A stretch of 64,000 nt of DNA, from positions 53,197 through 117,196 of the forward strand of contig JAIOJV010000048.1 in NCBI GenBank assembly GCA_019911805.1, given 5' to 3'. The notes under the pieces are model-generated. The model did not search any database, was not told the DNA's origin, and saw nothing but the letters and a program-made list of their open reading frames with translations. The DNA is from Gammaproteobacteria bacterium (GTDB taxonomy: Bacteria; Pseudomonadota; Gammaproteobacteria; Thiohalobacterales; Thiohalobacteraceae). Below, in pieces: positions 12,868 through 28,042 of this stretch. Made by a program: the position numbers and the translations under genes. The stretch's first letter is position 1. The number at the start of each line of letters is the position of its first letter.

Positions 12868-13638
12868 CTACGAAGGTCTCGCCGAGCTCGCCCCGCTGGC
12901 GTGCCCGCCACCACGCAGTTGATCCGCCAGATCGGGATCCAGGACCCAGCTGCCGGTGTGCCCCGCCGCAGTGGTGAGCGTGTCGAGTTGGGCGTTGAAG
13001 GCCGTACGCGAAACGAGGGTGGCGCCCAGGCGGGCCAGATGGCCGGTGTAAACCTGGCAGTCGATCAGTTCGAAGCCCCAGCGTTGCAGCTGCCGGACCA
13101 AGTGTACGAAACCGACCTTGGAGGCATCGCTGGCGCGGGTGAACATGGATTCCCCGAAAAACACCCGGCCGAGCGCGACGCCGTAGAGGCCACCGACCAG
13201 CCGGCCTTGCCGCCACACCTCGACCGAATGGGCGTGGCCCAAGGCGTGCAGGCGGGTATAGGCGGCGGCAACGTCGGGGGTGATCCAGGTGCCCTGAGCG
13301 TCGACTCGTGGGGCCGCACAGGCGGTGATAACCGCTTCGAAATCCGTATCCAGCGTGATCTGGAAGGCGCCCCGACGCAGCGTCTTGCGCAGGCTGCGCG
13401 AGACCTCCAGCGCACCCGGGGACAGCACCAGGCGCGGATCGGGCGACCACCAGAGGATCGGCTGGCCGGCGTTGTACCAGGGGAAGATACCTTGCCGATA
13501 GGCGCGCAACAGGCGCTGCGGCGACAGATCACCACCGACGGCCAGCAGGCCGTCAGGCTCGCGCAGTGCCAGTTCGACGGGTGGGAAGGGGGCATCCGGC
13601 GGCCAGGCGTCGAGCCAGAACGGGGCCACTCCGTTCAC
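12868..13638 (-). CDS. aat: Leucyl/phenylalanyl-tRNA--protein transferase
   Basis: About 256 residues. Adds Leu or Phe to proteins with N-terminal Arg or Lys, feeding ClpS/ClpAP. Diagnostic segments are [38 protein letters not shown] and [11 protein letters not shown]. The start is a GTG at 13638 overlapping the TGA of the upstream acyltransferase gene (GTGA), so the two are translationally coupled. Confidence 0.97.
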   Translation of the reverse strand: MNGVAPFWLDAWPPDAPFPPVELALREPDGLLAVGGDLSPQRLLRAYRQGIFPWYNAGQPILWWSPDPRLVLSPGALEVSRSLRKTLRRGAFQITLDTDFEAVITACAAPRVDAQGTWITPDVAAAYTRLHALGHAHSVEVWRQGRLVGGLYGVALGRVFFGESMFTRASDASKVGFVHLVRQLQRWGFELIDCQVYTGHLARLGATLVSRTAFNAQLDTLTTAAGHTGSWVLDPDLADQLRGGGHASGASSARPS

Positions 13639-14807
13639 CGATGCCCCCCTGGCTGTCCCGCGCGGGGGGCGGGGGCGTCGGCCCGGTACGGGAGGTGTTC
13701 GCGCAGCTCGTCGATGTAGTCGCGCATGGCCCGATCCTCCCGCTGCAGGAAGTCGGCGATGCTGGCGCGGAAGCGGTCATCCGCGATCCAGTGTGCCGAC
13801 CACGTCGATACCGGCACGAAGCCGCGGCTGATCTTGTGCTCGCCCTGGGCGCCGGGCTCGAACAGCGTCAGGCCATGCCGGATGCAGTAGTCGATACCTT
13901 GATAGTAGCAGGCCTCGAAATGCAGGCTGTGGTAGTCGGCGAGACAGCCCCAATGACGGCCGTACAGGGCCTGTCGGCCACGCAGATTGATGGCGCACGC
14001 CACCGGCCGGTCGCCGACGTAGGCGATCACCAGCACGATCCGATCACCCAGGGTGCGGCCGATCTCACGGAAGAAATCCAGGCTCAGGGTGGCGATCCCT
14101 GATTTGCGGTCGAAGGTCGAGGTGTAGAAGCCGTGCACGGTGCGCCATAGTGCCGCGTCGGCCTCGTGCCCGTGCACGACGCGCAATTCGATGCCGGCGT
14201 CGCTGACGCGGCGGCGCTCGCGTTTGAGCTTCTTGCGCTTGGCGGCGGTGAAGCCACTGAGAAAATCGTCGAAATCACGGTAACCGGGGTTGTGCCAATG
14301 GAACTGCACGCCGCGGCGCAGCAGGAAGCCACGCGCCTGCAGGCGTGCGGTATCGGCGGCATCGGTGAACAACCAGTGCAGCGAGGACAGTTCGAGTTCA
14401 CGGCACAACTCCACGGCCGCACCCGTGAGCAGATCGGCGGCACGTTCGGTATCCGCGGTCGGGTCGAGCAGCAGTCGCGGGCCGGTCGCGGGGGTGTAGG
14501 GAATGGCGGCGACGGCCTTCGGGTAATACCGCAGGCCGGCGCGCCGATAGGCATCGGCCCAGGCGAAGTCGAACACCAGTTCGCCGTAGGAGTTATCCTT
14601 GAGGTACAACGGCACCGCGCCGATCAGGCGCTCGGCGTCGTAGAGGGTGAGGTGCCGCGGGTACCAGCCAAATCGCTCACCGACGCAATCGTGGTGTTCC
14701 AACGCGGCCAGGAAGGCATGCGACAGGAATGGATTTGCATCGCCCGCGAGGCGGTCCCAGTCCGCTGCCGGGATATCATCGAGGGCATCGACGATGCGCA
14801 GTGGCAT
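13635..14807 (-). CDS. FemAB/GNAT-like acyltransferase (PF04339-type)
   Basis: 390 residues, GNAT fold of the peptidogalycan-biosynthesis/FemAB-like family. Typical segments are [15 protein letters not shown] near the N-terminus, [44 protein letters not shown] and [23 protein letters not shown]. The substrate is unknown. Its last bases overlap the aat start, a gene pairing common in Gammaproteobacteria, which hints at, but does not prove, use of aminoacyl-tRNA. Confidence 0.88.
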   Translation of the reverse strand: MPLRIVDALDDIPAADWDRLAGDANPFLSHAFLAALEHHDCVGERFGWYPRHLTLYDAERLIGAVPLYLKDNSYGELVFDFAWADAYRRAGLRYYPKAVAAIPYTPATGPRLLLDPTADTERAADLLTGAAVELCRELELSSLHWLFTDAADTARLQARGFLLRRGVQFHWHNPGYRDFDDFLSGFTAAKRKKLKRERRRVSDAGIELRVVHGHEADAALWRTVHGFYTSTFDRKSGIATLSLDFFREIGRTLGDRIVLVIAYVGDRPVACAINLRGRQALYGRHWGCLADYHSLHFEACYYQGIDYCIRHGLTLFEPGAQGEHKISRGFVPVSTWSAHWIADDRFRASIADFLQREDRAMRDYIDELREHLPYRADAPAPRAGQPGGHR

Positions 14808-14840
14808 GACCCTACGGCACGCCCGCGGGCGTGCCCGACA

Positions 14841-17048
<2,208 letters not shown>

Positions 17049-17141
17049 GGCCAGGCCCCCCGGTCCCGTGCCGGGGCGGTGGTCAACGACCCCGATCGAA
17101 CATACAATCCCCTAATTATTCCGATGAGTTAGAGATAGGTC

Positions 17142-19457
<2,316 letters not shown>

Positions 19458-19591
19458 GTCGTTTTGGAACTGCCGGGTGCAGGCGTGGTGAGCCGCCCTG
19501 GCGCCAACAACACCCGGGGAGACAATGCTGGCGAGCACGGCAGCTCCAGCCGTCATGGTCCGGGGTGGTGTCATCACGAGGTACTGAAGTC

Positions 19592-20236
19592 ATGTCGCAC
19601 TGTACGCGCAACCTCCGCAGGTCGCTCACTGTCCTGCTGGCGTGGACTCTCGCGGTCGGGGCGTTTGCCGCCGACCCCGTCGTCACGTCGATGGACCGTT
19701 TCTTCGACGGTCTGCAGACGCTGTCGGCGGATTTCGAGCAGACCCTCTACGATCCCAAGGGCAATCTCACCCAGACGGCCCGGGGGCGGCTGTCCATCCA
19801 GCGGCCGGGGCGTTTCCGCTGGGACTATTCGAGTCCCTACCGGCAGTTGGTACTCGGCGATGGCCAACGCCTGTGGACCTACGATGCCGATCTGGAGCAG
19901 GCGACGGTCAGGCCGCAGAGCGACGCGCTCGCCGGCACGCCCGCGCTGCTGCTCAGCGCCGACCGACAGCCACGTGAACTGTTCAGCGTGACGTCCATGG
20001 CGTCGCGTGATGGTGAACAGTGGTACGAACTGCGGCCGCTCGCCCAGGACACACAGTTCAACCGCCTGCGTCTGGGTTTCCGGGAGGAGTTGCTGGTAAC
20101 GATGGAGCTGATCGACGGCTTCGACCAGCTGACGGTGTTCCGGTTCAGCAACGAGGTGCGCAACGGCCCGCTGGCGGCGGGCCTGTTTCGCTTCGTACCC
20201 CCGGCCGGTGTGGATATCATCGGCGCTGCCGAATGA
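19592..20236 (+). CDS. lolA: Outer-membrane lipoprotein carrier LolA
   Basis: 214 residues with a Sec signal ([21 protein letters not shown]). A periplasmic carrier moving lipoproteins from LolCDE to LolB. Core motifs [31 protein letters not shown] and [19 protein letters not shown] are present. The ATG at 19592 was preferred to a GTG 27 bp upstream because the signal peptide begins there. It is followed at 43 bp by rarA. Confidence 0.95.
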   Translation: MSHCTRNLRRSLTVLLAWTLAVGAFAADPVVTSMDRFFDGLQTLSADFEQTLYDPKGNLTQTARGRLSIQRPGRFRWDYSSPYRQLVLGDGQRLWTYDADLEQATVRPQSDALAGTPALLLSADRQPRELFSVTSMASRDGEQWYELRPLAQDTQFNRLRLGFREELLVTMELIDGFDQLTVFRFSNEVRNGPLAAGLFRFVPPAGVDIIGAAE

Positions 20237-20279
20237 GCGGTTGCCGTCCGCCATGGAGTGCACCCTAGCGGGCCCTTGC

Positions 20280-21599
20280 ATGTCGAACCCGGACCCCTAC
20301 CGACCTCTGGCCGATCGGCTGCGGCCGCAGCACCTCGACGAATTCGTCGGCCAGCAGCACCTGCTCGGTGCTGGCAAGCCGCTGCGGCTCGCCATCGAAA
20401 ACGGGCGCCTGCATTCCATGGTGCTGTGGGGGCCGCCGGGCACCGGCAAGACGACGCTCGCGCGGCTGCTGGCGCACACCGCCGGGGCGGAATTCGTCAC
20501 CCTGTCGGCGGTGCTCGCCGGGGTGAAGGACATCCGCGCAGCCGTCGAGCAGGCGCGTACCCTGCGTGCGGCCCATGGAAAGCAGACGATCCTGTTTGTC
20601 GATGAGGTGCACCGTTTCAACAAGGCACAGCAGGATGCCTTCCTGCCGCACATCGAGGATGGCACCCTCCTGTTCGTCGGCGCGACTACCGAGAACCCTT
20701 CCTTTGAGCTGAATAATGCACTCTTGTCGCGCGCCCGCACCTATGTGCTGAAACGCCTGGAGGAGACGGATCTGCTCGATCTCCTCGAGCGCGCACTCGG
20801 TGATGCCGAGCGGGGCCTGGGTGGGCGGCGCAGCCACATCGCCGCGGAGCTGCGCCAGCGGCTGGTGCAGGCCGCCGATGGCGATGCGCGCCGCCTGCTG
20901 AATCTGCTGGAGATCGCGGCCGATCTGGCCGAGCCCGATGGGGAGGGCGGTGAGTTCATCCCCGAAGCGGTCATCAACGAGGTCGTCCTCGGTGGGGTGC
21001 GGCGTTTCGATAAAGGCGGCGAGGCCTTCTACGATCAGATCTCGGCGCTGCACAAATCCGTGCGCGGTTCCGATCCCGATGCTGCTCTGTACTGGTTCAC
21101 CCGCATGCTCGACGGCGGCTGCGACGCCCTGTATCTGGCGCGGCGCATCGTGCGCATGGCCAGCGAGGACATCGGCAACGCCGATCCGCGCGCGCTGGAA
21201 CTCACCATGAACGCCTGGGACGCGCAGGAGCGCCTGGGCAGCCCGGAGGGTGAACTCGCCCTGGCGCAGGCCATCGTCTATATGGCCTGTGCACCCAAGA
21301 GCAACGCCGTCTATGTCGCCTACCAGCGGGCACAACAGGATGCCAGGGGCTACGGCTCGTTGGACGTGCCGCTGCACCTGCGCAACGCACCGACCAAATT
21401 GATGAAGGAGCTGGGCTATGGCCACCGCTACCGCTATGCGCACGACGAGCCCGAAGGCTACGCGGCCGGTGAGCGGTATTTCCCGGAGAACATGCCGGAG
21501 CGTCGCTACTACCAGCCGGCCCCACGCGGTCTGGAGATCAAGATTGCCGAGAAGCTGGCGCATCTGCGGGATCTGGACCGCAAGGCCGGGAAGAAATAG
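20280..21599 (+). CDS. rarA: Replication-associated recombination protein A (AAA ATPase)
   Basis: 439 residues, MgsA/WRNIP1 family acting at stalled forks. [21 protein letters not shown] at the N-terminus, Walker [10 protein letters not shown], Walker [17 protein letters not shown], sensor [12 protein letters not shown], and the C-terminal tetramerisation segment [15 protein letters not shown]. The ATG at 20280 gives the family start; an ATG at 20253 is possible but less likely. Confidence 0.97.
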   Translation: MSNPDPYRPLADRLRPQHLDEFVGQQHLLGAGKPLRLAIENGRLHSMVLWGPPGTGKTTLARLLAHTAGAEFVTLSAVLAGVKDIRAAVEQARTLRAAHGKQTILFVDEVHRFNKAQQDAFLPHIEDGTLLFVGATTENPSFELNNALLSRARTYVLKRLEETDLLDLLERALGDAERGLGGRRSHIAAELRQRLVQAADGDARRLLNLLEIAADLAEPDGEGGEFIPEAVINEVVLGGVRRFDKGGEAFYDQISALHKSVRGSDPDAALYWFTRMLDGGCDALYLARRIVRMASEDIGNADPRALELTMNAWDAQERLGSPEGELALAQAIVYMACAPKSNAVYVAYQRAQQDARGYGSLDVPLHLRNAPTKLMKELGYGHRYRYAHDEPEGYAAGERYFPENMPERRYYQPAPRGLEIKIAEKLAHLRDLDRKAGKK

Positions 21600-21991
21600 C
21601 ACAGGTCATGGCTGGCCCATTAATTTCTGCCCTGAAAACCTTCATATCAACCACGGAAACACACGGAAAAACATAGATACTTAAGATCACAAGCTTCACA
21701 CGACATCCCACGTCACCTGCCACGTGTTGGGGCAGGGCTTCGTGACGCGGTTTCATTTCACTGTCTTCCGTGTGCTTCCGTGGCAAATCAGATGCTGGGT
21801 TTATGGGACAGCAGTGCGCGTAGGGCTTGTTGCCCATTTCAAGTATCCATAATGCGCCGGATATGTCGGTATCCGGGTGACGGGACCGGCCATGGCAGCA
21901 GGGCTACCGGCCAGGCCACGCCCTGCGGACGTATGCCCAGGCGGGAACCGCTGATGTACTATTGGCCCCAACGAAAAACAGAAACAGGATC
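21600..21991. repeat. Intergenic with CCACGGAA-type inverted repeat
   Basis: 392 bp without a gene between rarA and crcB. CCACGGAAACACACGGAAA (21651-21669) is repeated in inverted orientation as 21764-21782 with two mismatches, about 94 bp apart. This resembles a dispersed repeat found across many proteobacteria. The crcB promoter must lie in the right half; I found no fluoride-riboswitch-like fold by eye. Confidence 0.6.
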
Positions 21992-22366
21992 ATGAACCAG
22001 CTCGTCGCCATCGCCACCGGCGGCGCCTTCGGGGCGCTGCTGCGTTTCTGGGTCGCCGGCGGCGTGGCCGCCTGGCTGGGGCGGGACTTTCCCTACGGCA
22101 CGCTGATCATCAACGTGAGCGGCAGCCTGGCGATGGGACTGCTGTACGTGCTGCTGCTGGAGCGCTTCGATGTCAGCCCGCTGTGGCGGGCGTCATTGCT
22201 GGTCGGTCTGCTGGGCGCGTTCACGACCTTCTCGACGTTTTCCATCGAGACGGTCAACCTGATCGAGGCGGGTGAGGGCGTGAAGGCGCTGGCGAACGTG
22301 ATGCTGAGCGTGATCCTGTGCATCGGTGCGGCCGCTGCCGGGCTCGCGCTCGGGAGACAGCTATGA
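21992..22366 (+). CDS. crcB: Fluoride ion channel CrcB/Fluc
   Basis: 124 residues, four hydrophobic segments, a dual-topology fluoride exporter. Family hallmarks are GGAFGALLRF, YGTLIINVSGS and the pore segment LLGAFTTFSTFSIE. The ATG at 21992 follows ACAGGA. Its TGA overlaps the ATG of the DUF190 gene (ATGA). Confidence 0.96.
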   Translation: MNQLVAIATGGAFGALLRFWVAGGVAAWLGRDFPYGTLIINVSGSLAMGLLYVLLLERFDVSPLWRASLLVGLLGAFTTFSTFSIETVNLIEAGEGVKALANVMLSVILCIGAAAAGLALGRQL

Positions 22367-22665
22367 GCACCCTTGCCGTGCGCTGCGTGCGTGTCTATCT
22401 CACCGAACAGGACAAATACCAGCGGCTGCTGGCGCGGCTGCACGATGTCGAGCAGGTGCGCGGGGTGACGGTGTTCCGTGGCATCAGCGGTTTCGGCCAG
22501 GACGGACAGGTGCATTCCTCGCATCTCATCGACACGGCCCTGGACCTGCCGATCGTCGTCGAGTTCTTCGACACGCCCGAGCGTGTCGACGCGATCGTCG
22601 CTCATCTGCGCGAGCTGGTGCCGCCGGGTCATATCCTGAGCTGGCCGGCGCTACTTGAGATCTGA
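22363..22665 (+). CDS. DUF190 domain protein
   Basis: 100 residues, ferredoxin-like PII-resembling small protein often paired with or fused to CrcB. VRVYLTEQDKY, LLARLHDVEQVRGVTVFRGISGFG and LPIVVEFFDTPERV are typical. It overlaps crcB by 4 bp, so it is coexpressed and presumably modulates or supports fluoride export (inference from context). Confidence 0.9.
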   Translation: MSTLAVRCVRVYLTEQDKYQRLLARLHDVEQVRGVTVFRGISGFGQDGQVHSSHLIDTALDLPIVVEFFDTPERVDAIVAHLRELVPPGHILSWPALLEI

Positions 22666-22676
22666 ATTTCGCTGAT

Positions 22677-24174
<1,498 letters not shown>

Positions 24175-24216
24175 GACACGAGGGGCCACACCTGCCCCGG
24201 CCTGCGGCTGCGACCG

Positions 24217-24906
24217 CTATTGTGCGCGTAGCGGCTTGCGCGCAGCGATGAAGGTCCAGAGTTCCCCGAAGGAGGGCACCAGCACCTTCTGCTCGAGCAC
24301 ATCGCTGAAGCTGCGTTCCACGGCGCGGTGGATCTTCCCGATGAGTTCACCATCGTGTATACCACCGGCCTGCATCGACAATACGCCGCCCGGTCGCAGT
24401 GCCGTGGCCATCTGTCCGACGATCTCGGCGATGAAGGCGTCGCGTGACTGATCCTCGCGCACCGGGTCCATGGTGAGATCGTAGACGACCGCATCCAGCG
24501 CGCGTGCGTCCCGGATGTACGCGAAGGCATCGCCGCTGAGGATCTCGGCCCGGGGATGGTCGAAGGCGTCTCCGGATATCCCTCCCAGATAACGGCGTGC
24601 CAGACGGACCACGGCCGGATCGATGTCGATCAGCGTAACGCGCTCGAGGGCGAGCCCGGTCGCCGCGGCTGCACGCAGCAGTTCATTGAGTACGCCGCCG
24701 TCGCCGCCTCCCAGGATGGCGACGCGGCGACAGTCCCTGGCCGCGATCAACGGCGCCGTCATGGCGGTGTTGTAGGCATGGTCGCTGGCGGAAATCTGCA
24801 GATCACCATCGATGTGGAGCTGGTTTCCGTAGACGGGGTGGCGCAGGATCGCGATGTCCTGGTACGCGCTCTGGATCCGTTCGAGGGTCTTTGTCTTCGA
24901 TGTCAT
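24217..24906 (-). CDS. Polyamine aminopropyltransferase (spermidine-synthase-like)
   Basis: 229 residues, shorter than classical SpeE (about 285). The SAM-type Rossmann core LGGGDGGVLNELLR, TLIDIDPAVVRLARRYL and DAVVYDLTMDP are clear. N-terminal YQDIAILRHPVYGNQLHIDGDLQ matches the beta-hairpin substrate region with a shortened N-terminus. The catalytic-region motif usually written YDxxxDDxxDP appears as YDLTMDPV. Spermidine synthase or a related aminopropyltransferase is likely; exact substrate is uncertain. Confidence 0.85.
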   Translation of the reverse strand: MTSKTKTLERIQSAYQDIAILRHPVYGNQLHIDGDLQISASDHAYNTAMTAPLIAARDCRRVAILGGGDGGVLNELLRAAAATGLALERVTLIDIDPAVVRLARRYLGGISGDAFDHPRAEILSGDAFAYIRDARALDAVVYDLTMDPVREDQSRDAFIAEIVGQMATALRPGGVLSMQAGGIHDGELIGKIHRAVERSFSDVLEQKVLVPSFGELWTFIAARKPLRAQ

Positions 24907-25145
24907 GGTCTCTCACCTCGCGCAACATGCTGCCGACGGGGGCTCGTCAAGGCCGTCGTATACCGCCGGCGCCCGCAGCCACCTGCCCGATCTCCAAGCG
25001 TAATCAGAACCTTGCATTAGAGTCCTCTCCCGCGCAGAAGGTTCCCGGCGCCGGGGCGGCGGCGTCCACACCGGCCACGCCTGCGCTAGGCCGCAACGGC
25101 ACCGGAATCCAGAGTCTCGCCGGTAATCGGTACCCCACGTGGGTA

Positions 25146-25676
25146 TCAGTCTGCCTGCAAGTCGCGGGGGCGAATCCGCTGCACCAGTTCAGCCGCGCCT
25201 CCCTGCAGTGGCCGCCAGCTGCTCAGGCGCAGGTGTGCGAGGCCGGCGGTGGGCAGATGTTTGTCATCGGTGCCCGCCGGCCGGGGGTCGCGGGCGAGGT
25301 GGATGAGCAGATCTTCGAGCCCGGGATTGTGGCCGACCAGCAACAGTCGTTGGGTTTCGGCCGGGGTGTCCGCCAGGAGGTCGAGCAGACGTGGGAGCGG
25401 GGCCAGATAGAGCCGCTCGTCCCAGACGACGCGTTCTGCGGGGATCTTCAGGGTCGTACAGACGGCCTCGACCGTCTGGCGCGCGCGCCGGGCGGGAGAG
25501 CTCAGCACGCGGTCCGGGATGAGGCCACGGGCGGCCAGCCAGGTGCCTATCCGCGGCGCGTCGCGATGGCCGCGCGTATTCAGCGGGCGGTCGAAATCGT
25601 CGCTGCCCGACGTCCAGTCCGATTTCGCATGACGCAGGATCAGCAGTTCTGCGGGGGCGGCGGTCCTGGCGGGCAT
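25146..25676 (-). CDS. SixA-type histidine phosphatase
   Basis: 176 residues, histidine-phosphatase superfamily. The catalytic motif LRHAKSDW carries the phosphorylated His, followed by LNTRGHRDAPRIG, SSPARRARQTVEA and VGHNPGLEDLL with the second catalytic His. SixA in E. coli dephosphorylates phosphohistidine on the nitrogen PTS protein NPr. Target here unknown. ATG at 25676, 8 bp after the diguanylate cyclase stop on the same strand. Confidence 0.9.
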   Translation of the reverse strand: MPARTAAPAELLILRHAKSDWTSGSDDFDRPLNTRGHRDAPRIGTWLAARGLIPDRVLSSPARRARQTVEAVCTTLKIPAERVVWDERLYLAPLPRLLDLLADTPAETQRLLLVGHNPGLEDLLIHLARDPRPAGTDDKHLPTAGLAHLRLSSWRPLQGGAAELVQRIRPRDLQAD

Positions 25677-25684
25677 GGCCGTAG

Positions 25685-26824
25685 TCAGGCTGCGCCGGAA
25701 CCACAGCGCATGATGCCGCCGCAGGCCTGCGCCTTGGCCTGATAGAGGGCACGGTCGACGCGCGCCAGGACATCGGACAGCGAGGTACCGTGCTGGGGCG
25801 CCTCCCCGAGACCGATGGTCACGCTGTATTCCAGATTGTTGATCCGGGCGCAGACGGCGACCTGCTCCTGGATGCGCTGCGCCACACGTTCGGCCTGCTC
25901 GAGCGTGGTATCGGTGAGTATCAGGACGAATTCATCGCCACCGAGGCGCGCTGCGACATCGCTGTTGCGGATCGACTGCCGCAGGATGGTGGAGAAACGC
26001 TGCAGTACGGCGTCGCCGGCGGCGTGGCCATGGGTGTCGTTGATGCGCTTGAACTTATCCAGGTCGGCGAACATCACCACCAACTGACCACGGTCGCGGT
26101 TCAGATCGTCGAACAGCTGGTCGGTGGTTTCCAGCAGCCCATGCCGGTTCATCAAGCCGGTGAGGGTGTCTATGCGGCTGCGGTGTTCCAGTTGGGCGCG
26201 CGACAGCTCGATCCGGCCCATCAGAATATATGCATAGACAAGGATAATGCCGCCGAAGAGATTCAGGAACACCAGACCGGATGAGATCGTATCGCCGCCA
26301 GCGGCGTAGCGCAGGCTCAATACCAGCATGGCGGCAGCGAAACAACCGATCAGGGCCTCACGGAAGAACCCCATGCCATAGCGCATGCCGTTGCCCAGGA
26401 CCACCATGATGAAGACCAGCAACGAGGGTGGGATCGGGTAGGGATCGTTCAGGACGGATACCGACGTGATGGCAATGTCGATCCACATGGCAATGCGGTA
26501 GCGCGTGGGACAGACGCGCTCGCGGCTGGCATGCCAGAACAGGACGGTATTGCTGATGAAATACAGTGCGTAGGCAGTATTGAGTTGCGGCGCGTCCATC
26601 CAGGTCGGCGCGCCGCCACTGGTGAAGTTGAAGAACAGCACGCCCAGCGCGACGAACAGATAGCGGGTGAGGAATTGTACCAGCTGCTCCGGCCAGCTCG
26701 GGAAGCGCAGCTGGCGGATAGTGCCATGCGGATCGATGCGGCGGTCGGGGCGGGTACGACGGTCGGCGACGGACTGGCGGTCGCTCGCGCGGTGACGGTG
26801 AGGGGCGCGGAGTGGTTCGTTCAT
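25685..26824 (-). CDS. Membrane diguanylate cyclase (GGDEF)
   Basis: 379 residues. About six hydrophobic segments fill residues 45-205 as an unnamed sensory membrane domain, followed by a GGDEF domain. The active site is ARLGGDEFVLIL, and RNSD five residues upstream is an intact RxxD inhibitory site, so it should be an active, product-inhibited c-di-GMP synthase. No EAL domain. The ligand sensed is unknown. Confidence 0.93.
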   Translation of the reverse strand: MNEPLRAPHRHRASDRQSVADRRTRPDRRIDPHGTIRQLRFPSWPEQLVQFLTRYLFVALGVLFFNFTSGGAPTWMDAPQLNTAYALYFISNTVLFWHASRERVCPTRYRIAMWIDIAITSVSVLNDPYPIPPSLLVFIMVVLGNGMRYGMGFFREALIGCFAAAMLVLSLRYAAGGDTISSGLVFLNLFGGIILVYAYILMGRIELSRAQLEHRSRIDTLTGLMNRHGLLETTDQLFDDLNRDRGQLVVMFADLDKFKRINDTHGHAAGDAVLQRFSTILRQSIRNSDVAARLGGDEFVLILTDTTLEQAERVAQRIQEQVAVCARINNLEYSVTIGLGEAPQHGTSLSDVLARVDRALYQAKAQACGGIMRCGSGAA

Positions 26825-26960
26825 AAGGGTGGTCGGTCAAGCACTGGAAGCGATCCTCCGCTTCGTCCCTGTGTGTCGTATTCCCCGTGCCCTCACCGCA
26901 GGGCATCGCCCTGGGAGAAGCACTGGACGTTAGCCCAATTGCCTGGTGTACGCAAGCTCG

Positions 26961-27659
26961 TCAGGCGGTGTCGGATCCCGGACCGGACTGCAGTGTGCGC
27001 AGCTGTGTCTCCAGCTGGCGCAGGCGCGCCTGTGCGCGGCCGGCCCAGGGCGAGTCCACCGGTACCCCGCGCACTGCGCGCGCGGCATCCGTGCACAGGA
27101 GGGTCAGCTGGTCGGCATCGAAGAGGGTGAGGGCGGCGGCGACGGCCGTCTCCGATTCGCTCAGCAGGGTGGCGGCGAGTTCGTCTTGGGCAATCGGTGA
27201 ATCCGGGCGGATCAGGTCGGCCACCAGGGGCTCCTCGAGGAGTTCGAAGTGGAGACGGCGTGCAGTCTCCTCTTCGCGCAGGTTGGCCTGCGCAACGAGA
27301 TCATTCTCTGCACCGCGCCACACGGCCTGCATCACCATGCCAATGAGTTTCTGCAACGCGGCCTTGATGTCGCCACGTTCGCCCGCCAGGCCACAGCATT
27401 GCTCGTAGGCCTGCTCCAGGTCTTCCTTCAGCTTCAGGATAACTTCGCTGTCTTCCTGCGGCTGCAGATCGACCGCACGCTGTACGAGGGTGCGGAATGC
27501 CGTCAGGAACCGGGCGGCGTCGGTGCTGTCGCGGCGCTGTGCCTGGGTGATCTCGATCTGGATGACCTGACGGCGCGTGGGATCGAACAGGGGATTGTCG
27601 GCACAACGCTGCAGATGACGCTCATGGGCGCCCGGATGGCGGCTGAATTCGAGGCTCAC
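26961..27659 (-). CDS. Conserved hypothetical, helical cytoplasmic protein
   Basis: 232 residues from a GTG at 27659 with no strong Shine-Dalgarno. No recognised domain. The sequence is Glu/Gln/Ala-rich and predicted mostly alpha-helical, with few glycines. No signal or membrane segment. A methionine start alternative is not visible nearby. Its upstream flank is the MITE-like element at 27690. Confidence 0.65.
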   Translation of the reverse strand: MSLEFSRHPGAHERHLQRCADNPLFDPTRRQVIQIEITQAQRRDSTDAARFLTAFRTLVQRAVDLQPQEDSEVILKLKEDLEQAYEQCCGLAGERGDIKAALQKLIGMVMQAVWRGAENDLVAQANLREEETARRLHFELLEEPLVADLIRPDSPIAQDELAATLLSESETAVAAALTLFDADQLTLLCTDAARAVRGVPVDSPWAGRAQARLRQLETQLRTLQSGPGSDTA

Positions 27660-27689
27660 GGCTATGCTCGTCCAAAAGTGTGAGGGGCG

Positions 27690-27960
27690 CTAGGGCCTGT
27701 TAACGCTATTCGCACCGCGGCGTTGCTGCTCCAAAAGCTGCCAGGCAAGGCGCGAGGAGAGAAGTTTGGTTATTCCAAATGAACGACGAGCAACGCGGCC
27801 TGGCAGTTTTTGGGGCGCAACCCGGAGGGACGGGGCCCATAGGCCACGAGCCGGTGTTGCGCCTCACTTATGTACGTTCAGTACACTGCGCTCGGCGCGC
27901 CTTGGCTCGTGGCCTATGGGCCGCCGTCGCTGCGGTGCGAATAGCGTTAACAGGCCCTAG
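27690..27960. mobile_element. MITE-like element with 29-bp terminal inverted repeats
   Basis: CTAGGGCCTGTTAACGCTAT (first 20 bases of the 29-bp repeat) at 27690-27718 is repeated exactly in inverted orientation at 27932-27960, giving a 271-bp unit bounded by TA/CTAG. A second perfect 19-bp inverted repeat (27834-27852 with 27904-27922) and a third 9-bp pair (CTGCCAGGC near 27738, inverted near 27798) lie inside. No transposase is encoded, so it would be mobilised in trans. Confidence 0.85.
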
Positions 27961-28042
27961 TATACCGGTCGGTCGGCAGGATGCTATCCAGCCGCGATGA
28001 TCGTTTATAATCGGCACCCCCGCAGGGCCTCGAGGATCGATC

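Noticed and set aside
21838..21991. Fluoride riboswitch before crcB
   Set aside because: No fold or conserved core matching the crcB motif could be seen by eye; a covariance-model search would be needed.
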